A stretch of DNA of 35,190 nucleotides, taken from assembly GCA_036012905.1 (NCBI GenBank), contig DASCQF010000097.1, positions 1 to 35,190 on the forward strand, given 5' to 3'. The translations under genes and the position numbers were made by a program. The DNA comes from NP936 sp002726085 (GTDB taxonomy: Bacteria > Acidobacteriota > Vicinamibacteria > Vicinamibacterales > UBA8438). This document shows, piece after piece, positions 14,267-21,060 of the stretch (its first letter is position 1; every line of letters begins with the position of its first letter). A model generated the notes under the pieces. The model saw only the letters and a list, made by a program, of their open reading frames with translations. It was not told the DNA's origin and made no database searches.

Positions 14267-14322
14267 CCGACTCAGCTCGGCGTTGTCCACACCGGTACCT
14301 GTCCTCTCCTTTGCCGGGGCGG

Positions 14323-15576
14323 CTACGGCCGGGGCGCGTCCGCGAGCGGAATGCGCCGGTCGAGATAGACCGCTGTCACCTGGCTACTTTCGATCTCGAG
14401 CGCCGAGGCGCGGCCGGAGTAGACGCCGGCGAGCATCCCCGTGTCGATGAGGAATATTCGGTTGTCGAATCGCGCCGTAATCAGCTTGGTTTCCGGGATG
14501 CTATGACCAACGACGATTCGCGCCACGTCGTGTCTCTCGGTCAACGACCGCGCCAGTGACAATCCCTCTTCCTCGTCCCAACGTGCGAAGCCGCGGAACC
14601 AGACCGGCCCATTCTCGTCGATGATGGACCAGGAGCCCATGCTCCGGGCTTCGTCCAGCATCGGGACGTACTCGCGGTCTTCACGACTCAGCCTCACGCC
14701 GCCGTCGGGCGCGGGCGGTCCGGTGGGGGCCAGCAGGGTCAGCCAGTAGTTCAGCTCCTGCGCTATTGCCGCGTTGGTCTCCTGGAAGGTAAAAAACGGC
14801 AGGATGACGCCTCGCTCAACCAGCTGCTCCCGGTAGCGGTCGAAGGTCTCGAGCTCGCGTCGGGCCCGCTCGTTGATGTCTGAGAGATCGGTGGGCGCCT
14901 CGGTCGGATGCAACCCGCCGTGCAGCAGGATCGAGTCTGCCACGCGCACGACGACCGGTTTCGATCGCAGCCAGCGTCCGTAGGTGCCGTCAGGACTGAA
15001 CGCGTCGACATACTCGAAGAATCCCGGGGGGTGCGCCTGCATCCATTCGGCGCGAGGCAGCGGGCTTTGTGCGAGCGGCCCGAGGACGGTCGCGCGCTCC
15101 GCCAGCAAGGCGACATAGGCCTCGTAGGCCTCCTCGCGCAGGGTTGGGGTCCGGGGGGTTGCGAACCGGGCCAGCAGCTCCGGAGTCGTGTCACGCAAGT
15201 TGGCCATCAGGGCCATCGTCTCGTGGTTGCCCAGCAGGATGATGAGTTGCCCGCCTGCCGCATCGGCCTCGGTCTCGAGACGCATCAGCAGGTCGAGCAC
15301 GGCCTTCACGTCGGTGCCGCGGTCGGTGAAGTCACCGGTCTGCACCAGTGTGGTCCGGCCACCGACCCATCGTTGGCTCGAGTCGGTGAGCCCGACGGTT
15401 TCCAGCAGGGCGCGAAATTGCCCGGCGGCGCCATGGATGTCCCCGATGGCGACGACGCGATCCGGTTGCGCGGTGGCGGTGGCCGGCTGCCAGGCGAGTG
15501 AGACCCAGACAAGCAGGAACCACGTTGCAACACAGGTTCGCCGGCGAGCGAAACGCGTGGGGTGCGTGACCGTCAC
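14323..15576 (-). CDS. Secreted PPP-like metallophosphatase (Shewanella-like type)
   Basis: A 417-residue protein starting with GTG at 15576 and a signal peptide (TCVATWFLLVWVSLAWQP). The calcineurin-like signature is complete: VAIGDIHGAAGQF, LVQTGDFTDRG, IILLGNHETMALM, SILLHGGLHP and VVGHSIPETK, the five metal- and phosphate-binding blocks. The order and spacing match the Shewanella-like phosphatase branch of PPP enzymes. The substrate is unknown; export suggests a periplasmic phosphoprotein or phosphoester. It lies upstream of the M61 peptidase gene on the same strand and may be cotranscribed. Confidence 0.87.
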   Translation of the reverse strand: MTVTHPTRFARRRTCVATWFLLVWVSLAWQPATATAQPDRVVAIGDIHGAAGQFRALLETVGLTDSSQRWVGGRTTLVQTGDFTDRGTDVKAVLDLLMRLETEADAAGGQLIILLGNHETMALMANLRDTTPELLARFATPRTPTLREEAYEAYVALLAERATVLGPLAQSPLPRAEWMQAHPPGFFEYVDAFSPDGTYGRWLRSKPVVVRVADSILLHGGLHPTEAPTDLSDINERARRELETFDRYREQLVERGVILPFFTFQETNAAIAQELNYWLTLLAPTGPPAPDGGVRLSREDREYVPMLDEARSMGSWSIIDENGPVWFRGFARWDEEEGLSLARSLTERHDVARIVVGHSIPETKLITARFDNRIFLIDTGMLAGVYSGRASALEIESSQVTAVYLDRRIPLADAPRP

Positions 15577-15673
15577 GGTCTCACCAGTGTACTCGTCAGA
15601 ACGTTCCGGGCGACAGGCCGCGGGGCCGCGTGAAACGAGGTAAGGCGGCGAGTCCAGTCGAGAGCTGCTGGAG

Positions 15674-16387
15674 TCAGCGGACGGCGTGCTGCAGTACGGC
15701 CGGGTTCTTGACGCGGATGCTGCGTCCTTGGGTCTCGATTAGATTGCGTTCACGCAGGTCTTTGAGGATGAAGTTGACCGTTTCGCGGGTCAGTCCGACG
15801 AGGTTGGCGATGTCGCGCTGGCTCAGACGCAGTGGGATGACCACCCCGTCGGCGTCCTCGACGCCGTGTCGACCGGCAAGGTGCACCAGCGTGCTGGCGA
15901 CGCGCGAGTGGGCGCTCTGGTGGAGGATCTCCCGCACCCGGGTCCGGTACATTCGCAGCCGCAGCCCGAGTAGCTTGATGACCTCCTGGCCGAGCGCAGG
16001 CAACTCACGCATCTGATCGAGGAACACGTCCCGTGAGATCGCCCAGACGATTGAGTTCTCATATGCCTCGGCCAGGTGATCATGTGGTCCGTCATCGATG
16101 ACGGCCATCTCTCCGAACAGGTCCCCCGGGTGCTGGAAACCCAGTATCGCTTCGCGCCCCTCAGTGTTCTCCACGGCGAGCTTCACGATTCCAGACTCCA
16201 CCATGTACACGTCGCTGGCGGGTTCGCCCGGGCGATAGATCCGCTGGCGGCGTCTGAACTCCGTGACACGCGCCCGTCGAAGAACCGCCAGACGGTCGGC
16301 ATCACTCAGCCCGGACAGCAAGCTGTTTGGCTTCAGGTAGGAGAACCGTGTGAGCGTATTCATGCGCATCGTCTCGGCGCTAGGCAT
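15674..16387 (-). CDS. Crp/Fnr-family transcriptional regulator
   Basis: About 237 residues. The N-terminal cyclic-nucleotide-type sensor domain includes RQRIYRPGEPASDVYMVESG and HPGDLFGEMAVIDDG. A long dimerisation helix (LPALGQEVIKLLGLRLRMYR) follows. The C-terminal winged helix has LRLSQRDIANLVGLTRETVN as recognition motif. There is no N-terminal cysteine cluster, so it is not an Fe-S FNR. GEMAV differs from the cAMP-contact sequence FGELAL only conservatively, so the ligand is undetermined. Several in-frame ATGs exist; 16387 is a choice without strong SD support. Targets unknown. Confidence 0.88.
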   Translation of the reverse strand: MPSAETMRMNTLTRFSYLKPNSLLSGLSDADRLAVLRRARVTEFRRRQRIYRPGEPASDVYMVESGIVKLAVENTEGREAILGFQHPGDLFGEMAVIDDGPHDHLAEAYENSIVWAISRDVFLDQMRELPALGQEVIKLLGLRLRMYRTRVREILHQSAHSRVASTLVHLAGRHGVEDADGVVIPLRLSQRDIANLVGLTRETVNFILKDLRERNLIETQGRSIRVKNPAVLQHAVR

Positions 16388-16469
16388 GTCCGTTCGGTGA
16401 GTTCGCAACGATCGAAACACGTTGTTCGTCGCCCACCGCTCATGCCTAGTCCCCGCGTCGCTAGCTGAC

Positions 16470-16497
16470 CCGCCAGGGCGACTGTGCTGCCTGGCGG
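16470..16497 (-). terminator. Hairpin after the 16527-16907 gene
   Basis: ccgccagg (16470-16477) and cctggcgg (16490-16497) form an 8-bp GC-rich stem with a 12-nt loop. It lies downstream of the small secreted protein gene on the minus strand, before the regulator gene. There is no U tract, so termination is only suggested. Confidence 0.35.
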
Positions 16498-16526
16498 ATC
16501 GGCCCCTGACCGTTTTCTGGAAAGCG

Positions 16527-16907
16527 TTACATCATCGAGCCGAGCTTGATCTCGCTGTAGCGTCCGTTGGCGTTCATCTCAGCCTTGGTCACGATGAGTG
16601 CGCCATTCTTCACCATGCCGGTGACGCGCACGGTGTGCCCGACGTGACCGGCGAGCGCCGTCGAGGAGGCCACCAGCACGTGGAACGTGTCATCGGCGGT
16701 CACGAGTCCGGCCGGCTGACCCTGCTTGAGGCACATCGCGCCGCACGAAGCCATGGCGCCGTGGTCGTCGTCAGCCTCGCCCATCCCGAGATAGCATTTG
16801 CTGTCTACCAGCGTGCCCTCGACCGTGATCTCGCCCTGGGCGCCCAGCAGCACGGGCGCTGCCAGCAACCCGACGAGGAACAGCCCGGTGAATCTGAGTT
16901 TCCACAT
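16527..16907 (-). CDS. Small secreted protein, DUF5818-like
   Basis: A 126-residue protein with signal peptide MWKLRFTGLFLVGLLAAPVL and a following LGA. The mature part, ITVEGTLVDSKCYLGMG, a CGAMCLKQGQPAGLV segment and GHTVRVTGMVKNGALIVTK, matches the general pattern of small secreted Cys-containing beta-barrel (OB-like) proteins common in Acidobacteria (DUF5818 type; recalled, not searched). Three cysteines (SKCY, SCGAMC) could bind metal or form a disulfide. A strong SD (caggaggcag) lies before the ATG. Function unknown. Confidence 0.7.
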   Translation of the reverse strand: MWKLRFTGLFLVGLLAAPVLLGAQGEITVEGTLVDSKCYLGMGEADDDHGAMASCGAMCLKQGQPAGLVTADDTFHVLVASSTALAGHVGHTVRVTGMVKNGALIVTKAEMNANGRYSEIKLGSMM

Positions 16908-16929
16908 GTGACCTGCCTCCTGTGTTCCG

Positions 16930-16961
16930 AGAAGAAAAGTACGGACCGCAACAGTGCGGTC
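16930..16961 (-). terminator. Rho-independent terminator of the glucokinase gene
   Basis: On the minus strand GACCGCA-CTGT-TGCGGTC (16961-16944) is a perfect 7-bp stem with tetraloop, followed by cgtacTTTTCTTct. It lies downstream of the glucokinase stop (17053), in the right orientation. Confidence 0.55.
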
Positions 16962-17052
16962 ATCGGGTAGAACGCCGGGTCGGACGCATCTATTCCCGTA
17001 ACTTGGAAGAGCGTGTGAACTACCTCACAGAACGAACGGTCGAGGCGGGCCG

Positions 17053-18036
17053 CTAAGTGAGGTCTCGGGCTCCGATTGCGGCGCCGATCAGCGCCGTCTG
17101 CTGCTCGAGGACGACCGACACGGGAATCTGTTCCAGCAGGGTTCGCATGGGTCCCTTGTCCACAAACGCTTCGAGGAGTCGACCCCCTCGGAGTGCCGGC
17201 AGTATCCGGGGTGCGATGCCTCCGCCGAGATACAGACCGGAGGTCGCAACAGTGCGCAGGGCCAGATTGCCGGCCGCGGCGCCGAGCGCCGACACGAACA
17301 GGTCGAGGGCTTCGACGCAGGCCGCACAGCCTCCCTCGAGCGCCGAAGCGGTGATGGCGGCCGGACGGCGATCGAGCTCTTCGGGCAACGTCCCGTCAGT
17401 GCACTGGACTAACCGGTGGGTAAAGGTGTGGAGGTTGACGAGACCGGGGCCAGAGACGACGTCCTCGAGAGCGACGCGGCCTTGGCGGGCTGCCAGCAAC
17501 GAAACCAGCTCGAGCTCGCGCGGAGTGCGCGCGGCGAAGTCGGCGTTCCCTCCTTCCGAGGCTAGGGGGATCAGTCGGTCGCCGACGGCGTGCAAACCGG
17601 CCTCGCCAAGACCAGTTCCAGGTGCGATCAAGGCGGCGTTGCCTCCCTCGGTCGGTGTGCCTGCCTGGATGACCGCGAGTTCGTGGGAGGCGAGCAGCGG
17701 GACCGCCCGGGCCATCGCCTCGAGGTCGTTGAGCAGCTGAACAGGTGCGATGCCGAGGCGGTCGCCGATCTCGATGCCGTTGACCACCCATGGAACGTTG
17801 GTCAACCGCGAGACATTGGCCCGCACCGGTCCAGCGACGCCGAAACAGGCTGCCGCAATCCGGTCGGCAGAACCGGTCTCGTCGAGAAAGCGGGCGACGA
17901 TCGGCGTCAGGGCGTCGAAATCCCGTGTCGCATAGCGCCGGGTTTCAAGCGGAGTGGGGCGGGCGCCGTCGAGCGCGAACAGACCTAGCCACGTTTTCGT
18001 GCCGCCGACGTCACCAGCGAGTACTAGCCGCGCCAT
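17053..18036 (-). CDS. glk: Glucokinase
   Basis: A 327-residue sugar kinase phosphorylating glucose to glucose-6-phosphate. MARLVLAGDVGGTKTWLGLF starts with the phosphate-1 motif. IAAACFGVAGPV, RLTNVPWVV, LLNDLEAMARAV (catalytic Asp), IAPGTGLGEAGL (adenosine/phosphate-2 region) and LASEGGNADFA are typical of bacterial Glk rather than ROK kinases, which have a cysteine cluster absent here. YLGGGIAPRILPAL completes the fold. The start at 18036 is chosen because the domain begins there and a purine-rich ggatgggacagg precedes it. A hairpin terminator follows the gene. Confidence 0.93.
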   Translation of the reverse strand: MARLVLAGDVGGTKTWLGLFALDGARPTPLETRRYATRDFDALTPIVARFLDETGSADRIAAACFGVAGPVRANVSRLTNVPWVVNGIEIGDRLGIAPVQLLNDLEAMARAVPLLASHELAVIQAGTPTEGGNAALIAPGTGLGEAGLHAVGDRLIPLASEGGNADFAARTPRELELVSLLAARQGRVALEDVVSGPGLVNLHTFTHRLVQCTDGTLPEELDRRPAAITASALEGGCAACVEALDLFVSALGAAAGNLALRTVATSGLYLGGGIAPRILPALRGGRLLEAFVDKGPMRTLLEQIPVSVVLEQQTALIGAAIGARDLT

Positions 18037-18199
18037 CCTGTCCCATCCATCACTGTTTCTTGCCGAGCGACCATCGCGCGTCGACTTGACATGAAGCACA
18101 TTCTCGTTCATCTTTCACGACGACAGTCATACGCATAGTGATGACCGCGAGCGAGCGAACCAGTACACGTGTGGCGGCACGCATTCAGAAGGTCGGGCG

Positions 18200-19093
18200 A
18201 TGAGTCTGCTACCTGCTGAAGCAGCTCGCGCCCAGGATTTCGCCCAGTATCATAGCCTGCGTCAGGTCCGCGACCGGTATCCGACCGTTCGGGAAGATCA
18301 TCTCCGATATCTCGAGAAGTGGTCCTTCGTGCGCCCCGTCGCACGCACCAACACCGACCGCTACTACGGATTCCAGGATCTCGCCATTATCCGCCGGGTG
18401 AGCGATGAGCTCGAGAGTGGCGCCTCATTCCGTGGCGTGTTGCGGGCGCTCGTGGCGGCGCGGGACGGGCAACTGACACTCGACTTCAGTCAACGCGTTG
18501 GGGAGCCCCGCCCGGTGACGGTCGTGGCACTGGGGACGCGTCGCGAGGCTGGCACCGTCCTGGCGACAGTGCCGACGCTGATGCGGGATGTGACGTCGAG
18601 GCCATCATCAGCGTCATCGTTATCTCGGGACCAGATGACGCTGGCAGCGAGATACTTTCGCGAGGGCTCGACGCTCGACGAGGGGGGTGAGAGCGACCAA
18701 GAGAGCGCGCGCCTCGCCTATCGCAAGGCGCTGTTGCTTGACCCGAATATGGTTCCGGCGCTGGTCAACCTTGCCAACATTCACTACGGGCTCGATGAGC
18801 TCGTTGAGGCCCAGGCCCTCTACGAGCGCGCCATGCATCTCGATACCGAGTGCTTCGAGGCCTACTTCAACCTGGGTAACATCCACCACGATCTCGGCCG
18901 GTATCTCGACGCGCTCGAGCACTATCGGGTCTCGATCGGCATCAACCCAGCCTATGCCGATGCCTACTTCTATCTTGCGGTGACGCTCAAGAAGATCGGT
19001 CACTCGGCGGAGGCGAAGGCTCACTGGCGCTCCTACCGTGATCTGGCGCCTGAGGGTGAGTGGATCGAGCTGGCGAAGGAATTCAGCGAGTAA
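18200..19093 (+). CDS. MerR-like HTH domain fused to TPR repeats
   Basis: A 297-residue protein. Residues ~20-85 look like a MerR-type winged helix (VREDHLRYLEKWSFVRPVAR, RYYGFQDLAIIRRVSDELES, GASFRGVLRAL). After a Ser-rich linker (~130-145), residues ~165-285 form TPR repeats: SARLAYRKALLLDPNMVPAL, ANIHYGLDELVEAQALYERA, NLGNIHHDLGRYLDALEHYR and LAVTLKKIGHSAEAKAHWRS. The fusion suggests a DNA-binding protein whose TPR part contacts a protein partner. A good SD (agaagg) precedes ATG 18200. It is divergent from glucokinase (163 bp). Target and partner unknown. Confidence 0.8.
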   Translation: MSLLPAEAARAQDFAQYHSLRQVRDRYPTVREDHLRYLEKWSFVRPVARTNTDRYYGFQDLAIIRRVSDELESGASFRGVLRALVAARDGQLTLDFSQRVGEPRPVTVVALGTRREAGTVLATVPTLMRDVTSRPSSASSLSRDQMTLAARYFREGSTLDEGGESDQESARLAYRKALLLDPNMVPALVNLANIHYGLDELVEAQALYERAMHLDTECFEAYFNLGNIHHDLGRYLDALEHYRVSIGINPAYADAYFYLAVTLKKIGHSAEAKAHWRSYRDLAPEGEWIELAKEFSE

Positions 19094-19151
19094 TCGCGAG
19101 CGGCTGAATTTTGAAGCCAAGGGCGTCAGGCTGACGTGCCCGGCAGCCGGG

Positions 19152-19475
19152 TCAGTAGAGATAATCGTCGTTGTCGTCGGGGCGAGGTCGTTTCTTCGGC
19201 GTCCGGCGCAGCTTGTACAGCGAACAGTCGGGGCACCACGCCTCTGGGGCGAAGCCGCCCTTGCCGGCGTATGGCAAAACGTCTCTGTTCGAACAGTACT
19301 CCTGTCCATCCTTGTCGGCATGCCACCTGCACGCCTTGAATCGCGCCTGGGCCGGGCTCGGCTCGAGCGTCTCCTCTGTCGGGGTAGGGCTCTCCGAGGC
19401 TGAGGGCGCGGGAATCTCGGATCCGGCGGGCGCGGGTCTCCCCGGTTCGCTCGGACTGTCTGAGTCGTCGAACAT
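19152..19475 (-). CDS. Small Cys/His protein with disordered N-terminus
   Basis: A ~107-residue protein. The first half is rich in Ser, Pro and Glu (SPSEPGRPAPAGSEIPAPSA and similar) and is probably disordered. The second half has a compact set of possible zinc ligands: ACRWHADKDGQEYCSNRDV followed by EAWCPDCSLYKLRR (C, H, C, CX2C). The C-terminus is RPDDNDDYLY. ATG 19475 is used; a TTG at 19487 is four codons upstream. It lies 18 bp after the DEAD-box helicase stop on the same strand and is probably cotranscribed. No named family recognised. Confidence 0.65.
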   Translation of the reverse strand: MFDDSDSPSEPGRPAPAGSEIPAPSASESPTPTEETLEPSPAQARFKACRWHADKDGQEYCSNRDVLPYAGKGGFAPEAWCPDCSLYKLRRTPKKRPRPDDNDDYLY

Positions 19476-19493
19476 CGATTCACTCAAACCGTG

Positions 19494-20660
19494 CTAATGC
19501 AACTGCAGGTCGATCGACGCCTGTAGCGCCCTGACCGCCGGAAGCTCGTCGGGCGCGGCCAGCGTGAGTGCGGCGCCTTTTGCGTCGAGCCGCGCCGTTC
19601 GCCCGACCCGGTGCACATAGGTGTCCCGGTTGGGAGGCACCTCGAAGTTCACCACGTACTTGATGCCATCGATGTCGAGGCCGCGCGCCGCGACGTCGGT
19701 GGCCACCAGCACACGGTAGCGTCCGCTGCGGAATCCTCCGATTGCCGCGAGTCGCAGCGTCTGCGAGCGGTCAGCATGCAGCGCGGTTGCATTGATACCC
19801 GCGTTTGACAGCGCGCGCGCGAGCCGCTCGGTGCCACGTTTGGTGTTCACAAAGACGAGCACCGAACCGGAAGCCTTGCCTAGAAACGACGTCAGCCAGC
19901 TGGTCTTTCGCGATGACGGCACGCGCTCTACTGCATGGGAGATGCCGTCTGCCGGCGCGCCGCGCTGACCGATCTGCACGTAGGCCGGGTCGTGGGCCAG
20001 CTCCTTGAGCGGCGTCAGTACCCAATCGGGGATTGTGGCGGACAGCAGCAGCGTCTGACGCCTGCATCCCTCCGACTCCGGTCTCTCGGGTAGCGCCGAA
20101 ACGATGCGACGGACATCCGGCCAGAACCCCATGTCGAGCATGCGGTCCGCCTCGTCGAGTATGAGTGTGTTGACTCCCTCGAACGCAGGGATCCCGCTGC
20201 GCAGATGGTCCAGCAGCCGGCCTGGCGTGGCGACGACGATGTCAACGCCGGCACCGAGCGCTTGTGCCTGCGGCACGATCGGCGTACCGCCGAAGACCGC
20301 CGCGCTCGTCAGCCCGGTGTGGTAGATAAAGCCTTGGAGGTCGTCCTCGATCTGCACGACGAGCTCGCGAGTCGGTGCGAGGATGAGCACCTTCGTCGGA
20401 CGCATTGTCTCCGCGTCGCGGGCTGGCAGGGGTTGTTGCAGCAGGCGATTGAGCACCGGCAGCAGATAGGCGGCCGTCTTGCCGCTGCCCGTTTCCGCGC
20501 TGGCTATCATGTCGCGGCCAGCCGAGACGATCGGAAAGACCGCGGCCTGGATCGGGGTGGCGGCGTCGAAGCCGCGGTCCTGGACACCAAGCGCGAGCGC
20601 CGGATCGAGCCCCAGCTTTTCGAACGCAATCGGATCCGCCTGCACGACGGCCGCAGGCAT
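19494..20660 (-). CDS. DEAD-box ATP-dependent RNA helicase
   Basis: About 388 residues with all DEAD-box motifs: Q motif (FEKLGLDPALALGVQDRGFD, TPIQ), motif I ASAETGSGKTAAYLLPV, Ia APTRELVVQ, DEAD as LILDEADRMLDMGFW, motif III LLSATIPDW, then HADRSQ, VLVATDVAARGLDIDG and VHRVGRTAR (motif VI). It unwinds RNA duplexes using ATP. ATG 20660 follows ggagctggtg, a usable SD; an open frame to TTG 20774 would add an Arg-rich N-terminus. It lies downstream of infA on the same strand, so a translation or ribosome assembly role is plausible. Confidence 0.93.
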   Translation of the reverse strand: MPAAVVQADPIAFEKLGLDPALALGVQDRGFDAATPIQAAVFPIVSAGRDMIASAETGSGKTAAYLLPVLNRLLQQPLPARDAETMRPTKVLILAPTRELVVQIEDDLQGFIYHTGLTSAAVFGGTPIVPQAQALGAGVDIVVATPGRLLDHLRSGIPAFEGVNTLILDEADRMLDMGFWPDVRRIVSALPERPESEGCRRQTLLLSATIPDWVLTPLKELAHDPAYVQIGQRGAPADGISHAVERVPSSRKTSWLTSFLGKASGSVLVFVNTKRGTERLARALSNAGINATALHADRSQTLRLAAIGGFRSGRYRVLVATDVAARGLDIDGIKYVVNFEVPPNRDTYVHRVGRTARLDAKGAALTLAAPDELPAVRALQASIDLQLH

Positions 20661-20782
20661 CACCAGCTCCGTCGATGGAGCCGCGAAATCTTGGGCTGGT
20701 CTCGCTGGTCGCCGGTTCCGCCGGCCGACTGGACGCCGTCGCCGCTGTCGTGCTCGGGAGGTATCAGAATCCAAAATATTGG

Positions 20783-20998
20783 TTAACGAGCTCGGAAGGT
20801 GATGATGCCGCGGACCGGATCATAGGGTGAGACGCCCACGGTGACGCGGTCACCTGGAACGACCTTGATGCGAAAACGTCGCATCCGACCGCTCAACTGG
20901 GCGAGGACCTCGTGGCCCGCATCACACTGCACGCGATATAGGCCGCCGCTATGCACTGCCATCACGATACCCTGTACGTCTATGAGATCGTCCTTGGC
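20783..20998 (-). CDS. infA: Translation initiation factor IF-1
   Basis: A 71-residue S1-like OB-fold protein: AKDDLIDVQGIVMAVHSGGL, then YRVQCDAGHEVLAQLSGRMR and PGDRVTVGVSPYDPVRGIIT. This matches IF-1 along its full length. It binds the 30S A site and helps IF-2 and IF-3. Family length fixes the start at TTG 20998, immediately after ggagagcgg; the frame open further upstream is not part of IF-1. It is not in a ribosomal protein operon here but precedes a DEAD-box helicase gene. Chloride/variant IF-1 copies outside the ribosomal operon are common in some bacteria. Confidence 0.9.
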   Translation of the reverse strand, partial: AKDDLIDVQGIVMAVHSGGLYRVQCDAGHEVLAQLSGRMRRFRIKVVPGDRVTVGVSPYDPVRGIITFRAR

Positions 20999-21060
20999 CA
21001 ACCGCTCTCCTCTATGACTGAGTCTCGCATATTGGCCCGACGTTTGCAAAGACGCGCAGG

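Noticed and set aside
16527..16907. A selenoprotein encoded near tRNA-Sec or elsewhere in the window
   Set aside because: No in-frame TGA flanked by continued family homology was found in any gene; Cys codons are used at the Cys motifs.
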